A stretch of DNA of 64,000 nt from Aquibacillus kalidii (lineage in GTDB: Bacteria > Bacillota > Bacilli > Bacillales > Amphibacillaceae), in contig NZ_JACLZI010000061.1 of NCBI RefSeq assembly GCF_014280935.1, positions 62,001-126,000 on the forward strand. Reading direction: 5' to 3'. The notes under the pieces are model-generated. The model had not been told where the DNA came from, did no database searches, and was given only the letters and a program-made list of their open reading frames with translations. Both the position numbers and the translations under genes were made by a program. This document shows, one piece after another, positions 50,502-62,114 of this stretch. How positions within the stretch are numbered: the first letter of the stretch is position 1; every line of letters begins with the position of its first letter.

Positions 50502-52568
50502 ATGTCAAAACATGAGAAAACATACGTTGCGAAGGCGGACTTCATGCTTCATGGAGGCGACTACAATCCTGATCAATGGTTAGATCGACCAGATATTCTT
50601 TCGGATGATATTAAATTGATGCAGCTTGCACATACTAATACATTTTCGGTAGGCATCTTTGCTTGGAGTACGCTTGAGCCAGAAGAAGGGGTCTACAACT
50701 TCGAATGGTTAGATAACATTATTGATAATATTTATAAAATCGGAGGTCGTATTATCTTAGCTACTCCAAGTGGGGCACGTCCAGCTTGGATGTCAGAGAA
50801 GTATCCGGAAGTTTTACGTGTCAATGGGAGTCGTGTTAAACAATTACATGGCGGCCGTCATAACCATTGTTTTACTTCAGGAGTTTATCGTGAAAAAACA
50901 CAGCAAATGAACCGTTTACTAGCAGAAAGATATGGCAATCATCCAGCGCTTGTGATGTGGCATATTTCTAATGAGTATGGTGGGGAGTGTCACTGTGATC
51001 AGTGTCAGGAAGCCTTTAGAACATGGTTAAAAGATAAATATAATAATGATTTGAAAGCTCTTAATGATTCATGGTGGGGACCATTTTGGAGTCATACTTT
51101 CTCAGATTGGTCACAAATTGAGTCACCTTCTCCAATTGGTGAAAATGCCGTTCATGGATTGAATTTAGATTGGCGTCGTTTTGTAACAGATCAAACGATT
51201 GATTTTTATAAGAATGAAATTGTGCCAATCCGAGAAATTACGCCGGAAATACCTATTACTACAAACTTTATGGCTGATACGTTTGATTTAATTCCATTCC
51301 AATCACTAGACTATAGTAAGTTTTCGAAGCACTTAGATGTAATTAGTTGGGATGCGTATCCTGCTTGGCATAATGATTGGGAAAGTACAGCTAATTTGGC
51401 TATGAAGGTTGCCTTTATTGATGACCTATATCGTAGTTTAAAACAGCAACCGTTTCTATTAATGGAATCTACTCCGAGTCTTGTTAATTGGCATGAAGTA
51501 AATAAAGCAAAACGTCCAGGGATGCACTTGCTTTCTTCTATGCAAATGATTGCTCATGGTTCTGATAGTGTGATGTACTTCCAGTGGAGAAAGTCTCGAG
51601 GGTCTTCTGAAAAATTCCATGGTGCTGTTGTAGACCATGATAATAGTTCAGAAAATCGTGTTTTTCAAGAGGTTGCAAAAGTTGGTCAAGTACTAGAAAA
51701 ACTACCAAAAGTAGTAGGGACAAACCGACCAAGTGATGTTGCAATCCTATATGATTGGGAAAGTAATTGGGCATTGAATGATGCGCAAGGATATGGATTA
51801 GAAACAAAGCAATATCCGCAAACGTTACAGGAACATTACCGTCCGTTCTGGGAAAAGGATATTCCAGTTGACGTTATTACTAAGGAACAAGATTTCTCAC
51901 CATATAAGTTATTAGTTGTTCCGATGCTTTATCTAATGAGCGAGGAAACAATCGCACGATTAAAAGCTTTTGTAGCAAATGGTGGGCGTCTTGTGACAAC
52001 ATATATCAGTGGAGTTGTAAATGAGTATGACCTAACTTATCTGGGTGGGTGGCACAAGGATTTACAAGAAATCTTTGGATTGAACCCCCTTGAAACGGAT
52101 ACGTTATATCCGAAAGATGAAAACTATGTCACTTTCAATAATCAGAAGTATCTCGTGAAAGACTATGCAACAATCATTGATGTCAATGGAGCAATTACGG
52201 AGGGTACTTATTTACAAGACTTTTATAAGAGTAAGCCTGCTGTAACAAGCCATTCCCATGAAAAGGGAAAAACTTATTATATTGGTGCTCGACTAGATGA
52301 ACAGTTTCATAGAGACTTCTATAGTGACTTAATTAGTGAATTAGAACTTAAAGCTATATTCCCAGTTAAACACAGTCCAGGAGTATCTATTCAAGTTCGT
52401 CAAGGTGAAGATGCAGATTACGTCTTTATCATGAATTTCACCGAGGAACAACAAGTTGTTGTACTAGATTCTGAAGTGACAGATATGGTGACTGGTGAAA
52501 TTTTATCAGGAGAAATGACATTGGACCAATATGAAGTCAGAATTGTTGAGAAATCAAGAGGGAACTAA
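50502..52568 (+). CDS. ganA: GH42 beta-galactosidase GanA
   Basis: Intracellular beta-galactosidase that splits imported galacto-oligosaccharides. It has the GH42 barrel with acid/base E158 in HISNEYGG, zinc-binding cysteines around HNHCFTSG and CHCDQCQ, and nucleophile E322 in LLMESTPSLVNWHEVNK. A trimerisation domain (about 395-600) and a small beta domain end the protein. The length of 688 equals the family norm. No signal peptide, in agreement with action after uptake. The ribosome site is GAGGAGAG. It is the fourth gene of the operon, followed by a terminator that separates it from the galactanase. Confidence 0.95.
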   Translation: MSKHEKTYVAKADFMLHGGDYNPDQWLDRPDILSDDIKLMQLAHTNTFSVGIFAWSTLEPEEGVYNFEWLDNIIDNIYKIGGRIILATPSGARPAWMSEKYPEVLRVNGSRVKQLHGGRHNHCFTSGVYREKTQQMNRLLAERYGNHPALVMWHISNEYGGECHCDQCQEAFRTWLKDKYNNDLKALNDSWWGPFWSHTFSDWSQIESPSPIGENAVHGLNLDWRRFVTDQTIDFYKNEIVPIREITPEIPITTNFMADTFDLIPFQSLDYSKFSKHLDVISWDAYPAWHNDWESTANLAMKVAFIDDLYRSLKQQPFLLMESTPSLVNWHEVNKAKRPGMHLLSSMQMIAHGSDSVMYFQWRKSRGSSEKFHGAVVDHDNSSENRVFQEVAKVGQVLEKLPKVVGTNRPSDVAILYDWESNWALNDAQGYGLETKQYPQTLQEHYRPFWEKDIPVDVITKEQDFSPYKLLVVPMLYLMSEETIARLKAFVANGGRLVTTYISGVVNEYDLTYLGGWHKDLQEIFGLNPLETDTLYPKDENYVTFNNQKYLVKDYATIIDVNGAITEGTYLQDFYKSKPAVTSHSHEKGKTYYIGARLDEQFHRDFYSDLISELELKAIFPVKHSPGVSIQVRQGEDADYVFIMNFTEEQQVVVLDSEVTDMVTGEILSGEMTLDQYEVRIVEKSRGN

Positions 52569-52581
52569 CACCTAGAGATAA

Positions 52582-52636
52582 ACAACAGCACTCATTCAAG
52601 ATAATAGTGTATTTTGGATGGGTGCTTGTTCTTTAT
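52582..52636 (+). terminator. Imperfect terminator between ganA and ganB
   Basis: AACAGCACTCATTCAA pairs imperfectly with TTGGATGGGTGCTTGTT, followed by CTTTAT. Partial read-through is possible. Confidence 0.55.
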
Positions 52637-52642
52637 ATAATT

Positions 52643-52656
52643 TGTAAGCGGTTTAT
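52643..52656 (+). promoter_or_regulatory. cre site upstream of the galactanase gene
   Basis: TGTAAGCGGTTTAT matches 12 of 14 positions of the CcpA cre consensus and lies 38 bp before the galactanase start codon. Confidence 0.55.
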
Positions 52657-52687
52657 TTGGGTGTTAACTACATAAAAGGAAAGGTAA

Positions 52688-55906
<3,219 letters not shown>

Positions 55907-55916
55907 TTAAAATATC

Positions 55917-55962
55917 CATCATCGTAACAGATGTGTGACACTGTTGCGATGGTGTTTTTTGT
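55917..55962 (+). terminator. Terminator of the galactanase gene
   Basis: CATCATCGTAACAG pairs with CTGTTGCGATGGTG, followed by TTTTTTG. Confidence 0.88.
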
Positions 55963-56072
55963 GCACAGTAGTTTTATACTTATTGTAAATGCATTCTTGA
56001 CTAATTAGTAGATTACATTATCTATTTTCGATATGATTAATCTAAGAAAAATGTGAGTACATAGGAGAGGAG

Positions 56073-56759
56073 ATGAATGAGCACATGAAAGCCTATCAAA
56101 TTAAGATAGAATTGTGAGATTCTATCCCGCTAATATGGAGAAGAGTGATTATGCCGGCTGGTGCAACGTTTAATCGGTTACATGACGTGATTCAAACCAT
56201 TACCAACTTTCAAAGTGGAAACCCATATGAACCATATCATTTGTTCGAATTCGATCTACGCCATGATAATCTTGTCGTAACAAATGACCTAGAAGCTTAC
56301 GAAGAGAACAAGTATGTAAAGTCGGCATTTAAGATAACTGACCTAAATAAGGAGAATGACCCATTTGGTATAATGGCAAAACAACTAAAAACAACGGTTA
56401 GACAGCCTCAAACGATTAAAATAGACAAGTATTTAGAAAAAGATAAAGAACTGATATATAACTATGACTTTGGGGATGATTGGCGCTTTAAAATTACTTT
56501 AGAAGATACAACAGAAGAATATTATTATGGATATCCTACTCTACTAGATGGAGCGGAAAATGCACCTCCCGAAGATGTTGGTGGAATTTTTGGATATTAT
56601 GAATTTCTTGAAGTCTATCATGACAAAAATCATCCTGATCACAAAAAAACTAGGGCATGGGCAGAAGGGTAACAGTATCGCGAATATGATAAAGAATGGT
56701 TAAAAGGTTTACTGAAATTTATTAAATATAAAAAGACAGAGTGGGATAAGTTGGGTTAG
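56073..56759 (+). pseudogene. pRiA4b ORF-3-like protein gene with two in-frame stops
   Basis: A single reading frame from ATG 56073 (AGGAGAGG upstream) to TAG 56759 encodes a plasmid pRiA4b ORF-3-like protein: YQIKIEL, IPLIWRRVIMPAGATFNRLH, YDFGDDWRFKITLED. It is broken by TGA at 56115-56117 and TAA at 56670-56672, both flanked by well-preserved family sequence on the same frame, so each is a point nonsense change (compatible with C-to-T in CGA and CAA) rather than a frameshift. A product restarted from ATG 56145 or another internal site would be truncated. Function of the family is unknown. Confidence 0.8.
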
Positions 56760-56783
56760 ATTAAGAGGAGCTGTTAGTAGAGA

Positions 56784-57488
56784 ATGGAAACCATTATTTT
56801 TGACGTTGACGACACGTTGTACGATCAAACATTACCGTTTAAGATTGCTTGCAAAAAAGTAATACAAACGCCTTTATCTGACGAAGAGATGGAACGATTA
56901 TACGTTATAAGTAGAAAATATAGTGATGCTTTGTTTGAAAGGTGGGAGTCTGGTGAAGTGTCATCGCATGAATTACATACCTATCGAATTACCGCAGCGT
57001 GTTTGGAATTTGATATAAAAATCAGTGAACAATCAGCTGTTAGATTTCAAGAGGTTTATCTAGCTGAACAAAATAAAATAATGTTGTATAGTGAGGTAGA
57101 AGAGTTGATAGAGACGCTTTATCAACAAAACAAGCAGCTAGCCGTTTTGACTAATGGTAAAGCGGGCCATCAATCGATGAAAATAAAGCAGCTAGGTCTT
57201 TCTCGTTGGATCCCAGAACAACACATTTTTATCTCAGGTGCGGTTGGTCATGCCAAACCATCAAGAGAGGTTTTTAACCATATTGAAGATAAGCTTCAGT
57301 TAGATAAGGCAAAAACAGTGTATATTGGAGATTCCTTTGAGAATGATATTATTGGCGCAAAGCAAGCAGGTTGGAAGGCTATTTGGGTGAATCACAGGCA
57401 GAGAAAAAGCCTGTCAGATGATATCGTTGCTGATAAGATAGTGAATAGTCCTGAGGAATTGTTGAATTATTTTAAAAATAGATTGTAA
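56784..57488 (+). CDS. HAD hydrolase, subfamily IA, paralogue 2
   Basis: Phosphatase closely related to the protein at 19209: METIIFDVDDTLYDQ motif I, LAVLTNG motif II, GHAKPSREVF motif III and YIGDSFENDIIGAKQAGW motif IV, with the same WVNHRQRK region after it. Length 234. The ribosome site GAGGAG is 14 bases from ATG, longer than usual. It lies 24 bp after the pRiA4b ORF-3 pseudogene and may have shared its promoter. Two copies in one 40-kb span suggest a duplicated function, substrate unknown. Confidence 0.88.
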   Translation: METIIFDVDDTLYDQTLPFKIACKKVIQTPLSDEEMERLYVISRKYSDALFERWESGEVSSHELHTYRITAACLEFDIKISEQSAVRFQEVYLAEQNKIMLYSEVEELIETLYQQNKQLAVLTNGKAGHQSMKIKQLGLSRWIPEQHIFISGAVGHAKPSREVFNHIEDKLQLDKAKTVYIGDSFENDIIGAKQAGWKAIWVNHRQRKSLSDDIVADKIVNSPEELLNYFKNRL

Positions 57489-57507
57489 TCGAATAAGCAG
57501 TATTGGA

Positions 57508-57543
57508 GAAAGGAGTAACGACTGATCGGTCGTTACTCCTTTC
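57508..57543. terminator. Bidirectional terminator between HAD and SEC-C genes
   Basis: GAAAGGAGTAACGAC is perfectly complementary to GTCGTTACTCCTTTC around TGATCG (15-bp stem). Confidence 0.88.
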
Positions 57544-57556
57544 ATTTAGGGTGCTA

Positions 57557-58603
57557 TTAAGAAACGGAGTGATCAAGTTCACTTGCATCAATTACTTTGT
57601 TGCTTATGTTATTTCCAAGTTTATCAGAAAGTACCTCGGAAAGCTTCCTATAATTACTGGAAACTGTACCTGCCGATGTGCCATATTCCTTAGCGATTCC
57701 GCCTTGTGTTGCTTCATGGTTTTCGACAAATGAAACCTGCATAAGATAATCTAGTGCAGCTGCAAAAGTTGCAGGATTTTTAAGTTTAGGCTGTTTTTGT
57801 AGGCAATAATTTTGCCAAAGTACTACACCTAACTCAATAAATTCTTTCGGGAAACCTTTATCCTTTAAATGCTCAGAAAATAAATTAGCAACATCCTCGT
57901 GGATAGGGTTTTTCCAGTCATTGCTACTCGATTGTTTTTTTAATAAATCAGATAGTAGATTCGGATAGCTTTCTGCCAAACCGTTTTCTTTATTGTAGTG
58001 TTGGTTAAGGGTATCCAATATGAATTTTTTTTCTCCATTAATTTTGAGAGTATTGAAGAAGAAATCATGGTAACCAATAAACGGAACTAATGTACCAGTA
58101 AGAAGTTCACCAATTTCATATTCATTATTTTCTTTATTAGGAACCTGATAAGTTTCTTTTGAAAACAAATCTTTGACAGTAAATTGATTGTTAACTTCTA
58201 TTTCGATTACTTCAAAAATGGATGGTGAATGTTGTCCCCAATTAGAAAAGACTTCTTTCGTACGAGTAAAGCGGAATTTGGAGTTGTATTTTTTAAAGAA
58301 AAGATTGAAAATAGTCTCATCCGTTTGTTGAACCGGAACGTTAAGAATACTCCATAGTGTGAGGCACGAATTAAAAGCCTTTTCTGTTTCCTCAGAAAAA
58401 GCACCTTTAAATTTATCTGCTTGATTGGTTAAAGTGTCACCGTGTACTTTGATTGCAAAATCGATGAGTTGGTCATGTAATTGATAAAGTTCCGTATTAT
58501 AAATGGTGGGATTAAACTCCACAACATTGTAAACACCACAGCATTTTTTGTATTTCTTCCCACTACCGCACGGACACGGTTCATTTCTTTTAAACTTACC
58601 CAT
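57557..58603 (-). CDS. SEC-C zinc-motif protein with C-terminal TFIIB/cyclin-like HTH
   Basis: A 348-residue cytosolic protein. The N-terminus carries the SEC-C zinc motif NEPCPCGSGKKYKKCC (Cys at 10, 12, 21, 22) as in SecA tails. The middle is a helical domain of unknown function. The C-terminal 65 residues (NPATFAAALDYLMQVSF, TQGGIAKEYGTSAGTVSSN) form a helix-turn-helix resembling cyclin/TFIIB-type or sigma-like DNA-binding domains. It could link ribosome or secretion sensing to transcription, but this is speculation. The start has GGAGAG upstream. It is a monocistronic gene divergent from the malic enzyme. Confidence 0.8.
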   Translation of the reverse strand: MGKFKRNEPCPCGSGKKYKKCCGVYNVVEFNPTIYNTELYQLHDQLIDFAIKVHGDTLTNQADKFKGAFSEETEKAFNSCLTLWSILNVPVQQTDETIFNLFFKKYNSKFRFTRTKEVFSNWGQHSPSIFEVIEIEVNNQFTVKDLFSKETYQVPNKENNEYEIGELLTGTLVPFIGYHDFFFNTLKINGEKKFILDTLNQHYNKENGLAESYPNLLSDLLKKQSSSNDWKNPIHEDVANLFSEHLKDKGFPKEFIELGVVLWQNYCLQKQPKLKNPATFAAALDYLMQVSFVENHEATQGGIAKEYGTSAGTVSSNYRKLSEVLSDKLGNNISNKVIDASELDHSVS

Positions 58604-58687
58604 ATAGATTCACTCTCCATGTTGTATGATCTAAAAAACATTATGAAGCAAAAACACGAATCTATCAATGATGATGCCTGTGATAGA

Positions 58688-58716
58688 GGTGCCTGTCACC
58701 ACCCGGTTTTTGTCGA
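58688..58716 (+). repeat. GTGCCTGTCACC dispersed repeat, copy 14 (+)
   Basis: AGGTGCCTGTCACCACCCGG and TTTTTGTCGA, between the divergent SEC-C and malic enzyme genes. Frames that cross it read ACHHPVFVE, a peptide signature of the element. Confidence 0.88.
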
Positions 58717-58862
58717 AATATTTGATTTATGTTGTCTATTGAGTATGTATGAAATAATGTATTTGGGAATATGATTAAGGTATAAATCTAATTTCATCTA
58801 GGTATTTAAACGGATATTTGTATAATTTTTATCTATTAAATTTAAATAGTAATTTAATTTGT

Positions 58863-58895
58863 TATACTAGAATTGCGGTGTTGTAATCGCTTTCT
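58863..58895 (+). promoter_or_regulatory. Promoter -10 and cre site of the malic enzyme gene
   Basis: TATACT at 58863 is a good -10 (weak TTTAAA -35 at 58841). TGTAATCGCTTTCT (58882-58895) matches 13 of 14 cre positions and lies just downstream of the start point, so CcpA would repress or road-block it. Confidence 0.6.
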
Positions 58896-58931
58896 GAATT
58901 TAGGGCAATGTGATGAATAAGGAGGATGTAT

Positions 58932-60335
58932 ATGGCGCGTTCTAACATGCATGTAATCTTAAGGCTTGAAATTAATAAAGACCTGGTCACTTTTGGTGAA
59001 ATTGCCACGTCCATTAGTAATTTGAGTGGAGATCTTGTTGCCATCGATGTGATAAAAGAAGGTCCACAGACTACAATTAGGGACATTACGATTAGGATTA
59101 ATAACGAAGCGGAACAAGAGCAGTTTGTTGATGCGATTAATTCAATGAACGGTGTTAGTGTCAAACACGTCTCAGATCGGACATTCTTAGTTCATCTTGG
59201 TGGGAAAATTGAAGTGAAATCCAAGCTTTCTATCAATAACCGGGAACAACTGTCCCAAGTCTACACTCCTGAAGTGGCAAGGGTAAGCCAGGCGATTGAT
59301 AAAAATCCACTACTAGCTTATAACCTCACCATCAAAAATAATGCAGTTGCTGTCATATCTGATGGAACTGCTGTTTTAGGTTTAGGAAAAATTAAGCCAG
59401 AAGCTGCAATGCCCGTTATGGAAGGAAAAGCAATGTTGTTTAAACGTTTTGCTAATATCAATGCTTATCCTCTTTGTTTAAACACGACAGATACAGAAGA
59501 AATTATTCAAACTATTAAGGCGTTGAGCCCAACTTTTGGAGGTATTAACCTGGAGGATATAGCATCTCCGCAGTGCTTTGAAATTGAACAGCGTTTGAAA
59601 GAAGAGCTGGACATTCCGGTTTTTCATGATGATCAACATGGGACTGCCATTGTTGTGCTAGCAGGTATTTTTAATGCTTTAAAATTAACTAAGAAAAATT
59701 TAGCGGACTGTAAAGTGGTCGTATGTGGAATTGGCGCAGCGGGAACAGCTATTACAAAGATGCTGTTAAACGCTGGCGCAAAGAATGTAGTAGGAGTAGA
59801 CAGAGAAGGTGCAATTTATTCGGCGGAAGGTAAATCATATGAACATGAGATGTGGAACTGGTACGCAGAACATACGAATCCTAGCAAGGAACGAGGTCCA
59901 TTATCGTCAGTTATTAAAGGAGCGGATATTTTTATTGGCGTTTCTGCAGCGGGTGTGCTAAAAACGACTGATGTGAAGAATATGGCCAAGGATCCAATTG
60001 TATTTGCATTGGCAAATCCTAATCCGGAAATTTCTCCAGAAGATGCAAGGCCTTATGTTAAGGTGATGGCGACAGGTAGATCGGATTATCCTAACCAGGT
60101 GAATAATGTATTATGTTTTCCGGGGATTTTCCGAGGAGTGTTGGATTGTCGCGCATCTGCAATTAACGAAGAAATGAAGTTGGCGGCAGCAGAGGCAATA
60201 GCTTCAACCATTAGCGAAGATGAACTTAACGAAGATTACATCATTCCTGGTGTATTCAACGAACAAGTAGTTACCAAAATACGAGATGCCGTTATCCAAG
60301 CAGCCCACGAAACAGGAGTAGCAAAGAAGATTTAG
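58932..60335 (+). CDS. NAD(P)-dependent malic enzyme with N-terminal ACT domain
   Basis: Oxidative decarboxylase converting malate to pyruvate. Residues 1-75 are an ACT-type regulatory domain (MHVILRLEINKDLVTFGEI), unlike the about 410-residue YtsJ type. The malic enzyme core follows: AYNLTIKNNAVAVISDGTAVLGLG, PVMEGKAMLFKRFANINAYP, GGINLEDIASPQCFEIEQRL, FHDDQHGTAIVVLAGIFNAL, and a Rossmann motif GIGAAGTAI. ATG 58932 is six bases after AAGGAGG; ATG 58926 touches that site. Cofactor preference not determined. A putative cre site suggests carbon control. A repeat copy starts one base after the stop. Confidence 0.93.
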   Translation: MARSNMHVILRLEINKDLVTFGEIATSISNLSGDLVAIDVIKEGPQTTIRDITIRINNEAEQEQFVDAINSMNGVSVKHVSDRTFLVHLGGKIEVKSKLSINNREQLSQVYTPEVARVSQAIDKNPLLAYNLTIKNNAVAVISDGTAVLGLGKIKPEAAMPVMEGKAMLFKRFANINAYPLCLNTTDTEEIIQTIKALSPTFGGINLEDIASPQCFEIEQRLKEELDIPVFHDDQHGTAIVVLAGIFNALKLTKKNLADCKVVVCGIGAAGTAITKMLLNAGAKNVVGVDREGAIYSAEGKSYEHEMWNWYAEHTNPSKERGPLSSVIKGADIFIGVSAAGVLKTTDVKNMAKDPIVFALANPNPEISPEDARPYVKVMATGRSDYPNQVNNVLCFPGIFRGVLDCRASAINEEMKLAAAEAIASTISEDELNEDYIIPGVFNEQVVTKIRDAVIQAAHETGVAKKI

Positions 60336-60336
60336 A

Positions 60337-60382
60337 GGTGCCTGTCACCACCCGAATTTTCTTGTTTCACAAAATGTTTCAC
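60337..60382 (+). repeat. GTGCC dispersed repeat, long-tail variant, copy 15 (+)
   Basis: Begins one base after the malic enzyme stop; core then AATTTTCTTGTTTCAC and ATGTTTCAC, the same variant as at 31296. Confidence 0.85.
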
Positions 60383-60399
60383 GGGGTGGTATAATAATA

Positions 60400-60440
60400 A
60401 AAAATACGAGGCTCCCTGGTAGGGAAACCTCGTATTTTTT
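60400..60440. terminator. Bidirectional terminator between malic enzyme and uracil permease
   Basis: AAAAAATACGAGG...CCTCGTATTTTTT with an inner TCCC/GGGA pair; T tracts on both strands. Confidence 0.9.
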
Positions 60441-60441
60441 A

Positions 60442-61716
60442 TTATTTGTCTTCATTTGAAAGATTTAGGATGTCTAGTAGCTTAAAGAATAAGCTTAGAA
60501 TAATGGCAATTACAGTTGCAAGTCCCATGCCGCCTAATCCAACTGAACCAATTTGAATGGAGGCGCCACTAATTCCAATTACCAGGACGATAGATGTAAG
60601 AATTAGGTTCTGTGACTTATTGTAATCTACTTTTGATTCTACTAACATACGAACACCGCTTGCAGCGATGATACCAAATAGGAGGATTGATATCCCGCCC
60701 ATTACTGGTGATGGGATGGAAGATATTAATGCTGCTAGCTTTCCGCAGAAAGATAGGACGATTGCGATCATAGCAGCTAGCCCAATAACATAAGTAGAGT
60801 AAACTCTTGAAATTGCAAGTACCCCAATATTTTCTCCGTAAGTTGTGTTAGGAGTAGCACCCACAAAGCTTGAAATAATAGTAGAAATACCATTACTTGC
60901 CAATGAACGATCTAGGCCAGGATCTTTCGTTAAGTCCTTCTTAACAATATTCCCCGTTACGAATAGGTGGCCAATATGTTCTGGGATTAAAACTAAGGCT
61001 GCAGGTAAGATGGTTAGTACTGCAGACCAATCAAACTTCATTGCGTAGAATGTAGGCATTGATATCCACTTAGCTTCCTTAACTGTTGTAAAGTCTACTA
61101 AGCCAAAGAAATAAGCAATTATATAACCAGCAATAATACCAATTAAAATCGGAATGATTTTAAGGAATCCGCGTAATGAAACCCAACAAATAATTGTAAT
61201 TGCTAAAGTTAAAAATGCAACCATGGCCGTTTTTCCATCCATTGTCCAATTAGCAGCTGCATCTGCAGGTGCGATCCAACCGGCCATTCTTGCTGCTGTT
61301 GGAACTAATTCTAATCCAATAACCGCGACAATTGCCCCCATTGCGGCTGGTGGGAAAATAATGTCAATCCATGCTGTTCCAACTGCTCTAATAATCAAAG
61401 AAACAAGAACTAGTACGATACCTACAACTAAAAAGCCACCAAGGACATAATTATAGGAGTAATCCTCTAACACCATAAACACTGGTGAAAGAAAGGCGAA
61501 GCTTGAACCAAGGTATGCAGGGATTTTGCCTTTTGTAATAAAAATGTATAATAGCGTTCCGATCCCGTTCATTAAGAGAATCGTTGCAGGATCCACACCG
61601 AAAAGAACAGGTACTAAAACTGTTGATCCAAACATTGCGAAAAGGTGTTGGAAACTTAATGGTAAACTTTTTAAAAGTGGCGGACGATCATGAACTTGTA
61701 TTTCTTTTTGAGCCAT
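60442..61716 (-). CDS. pyrP: Uracil permease (UraA/PyrP, NCS2 family)
   Basis: Proton-coupled uracil importer with 14 hydrophobic segments. Signatures: FQHLFAMFGSTVLVPVLFG near the start, GSSFAFLSPV, and the family motif FVGATPNTTYGENIGVLAISRVYS with the Glu for uracil binding (also PEHIGHL). The length of 424 is typical. The ribosome site is AGGAGAG. The leader carries a PyrR-binding attenuator, which agrees with a pyrimidine role; here the gene stands alone instead of heading the pyr operon. Confidence 0.94.
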   Translation of the reverse strand: MAQKEIQVHDRPPLLKSLPLSFQHLFAMFGSTVLVPVLFGVDPATILLMNGIGTLLYIFITKGKIPAYLGSSFAFLSPVFMVLEDYSYNYVLGGFLVVGIVLVLVSLIIRAVGTAWIDIIFPPAAMGAIVAVIGLELVPTAARMAGWIAPADAAANWTMDGKTAMVAFLTLAITIICWVSLRGFLKIIPILIGIIAGYIIAYFFGLVDFTTVKEAKWISMPTFYAMKFDWSAVLTILPAALVLIPEHIGHLFVTGNIVKKDLTKDPGLDRSLASNGISTIISSFVGATPNTTYGENIGVLAISRVYSTYVIGLAAMIAIVLSFCGKLAALISSIPSPVMGGISILLFGIIAASGVRMLVESKVDYNKSQNLILTSIVLVIGISGASIQIGSVGLGGMGLATVIAIILSLFFKLLDILNLSNEDK

Positions 61717-61777
61717 CTTTATCTCTCCTTTTATTTTAAGCTAAATAAGTTTAGTCACCCTTTATGCTAGTTTTGCA

Positions 61778-61967
61778 TAAAAACAAAAAAGCATCTTACC
61801 TATTTTAGGCAAGATGCTTCCACTCTAAATGGTCATGAATCTCCTCATGAGCAAATAGAGCTACGCAGATAAAATCCGCAACACCTTGCCAGCCTCTCTG
61901 GACTGAATTAAAGGTAACCGTATCAACTTATCTATAGTATTATTACAACTTTTGAACTAAGTGTCAA
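61778..61967 (-). ncRNA. PyrR-regulated attenuator leader and promoter of pyrP
   Basis: On the minus strand the leader holds AGTCCAGAGAGGCTGGCAAGG (61884-61904), the conserved PyrR-binding loop, then a terminator hairpin AAGCATCTTGCC/GGTAAGATGCTT (61789-61819) followed by TTTTTTGTTTTT. TTGACA at 61967-61962 is the -35. UMP-bound PyrR would stabilise the anti-antiterminator and shut off the permease. Confidence 0.9.
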
Positions 61968-61984
61968 TAGTTTATTTTTGGGTG

Positions 61985-62013
61985 AGTGCCTGTCACCACC
62001 CGAATTTTGTCGA
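61985..62013 (+). repeat. GTGCCTGTCACC dispersed repeat, copy 16 (+)
   Basis: AGTGCCTGTCACCACCCGA and ATTTTGTCGA, upstream of both pyrP and cysQ, just outside the pyrP promoter. Confidence 0.86.
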
Positions 62014-62114
62014 TTTGAATCGGATGTTTCCTACTATTATAGTTTTCGAGTTTGTTATAATGTTAAGAATAAATTAGTTTCGAGTCTGAATTTTAAATAG
62101 AGAGGATCAAGTTT

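Noticed and set aside
58481..58774. 97-codon plus-strand frame opposite the SEC-C gene
   Set aside because: It is antisense to a well-supported gene and extends through a repeat copy (ACHHPVFVE signature).
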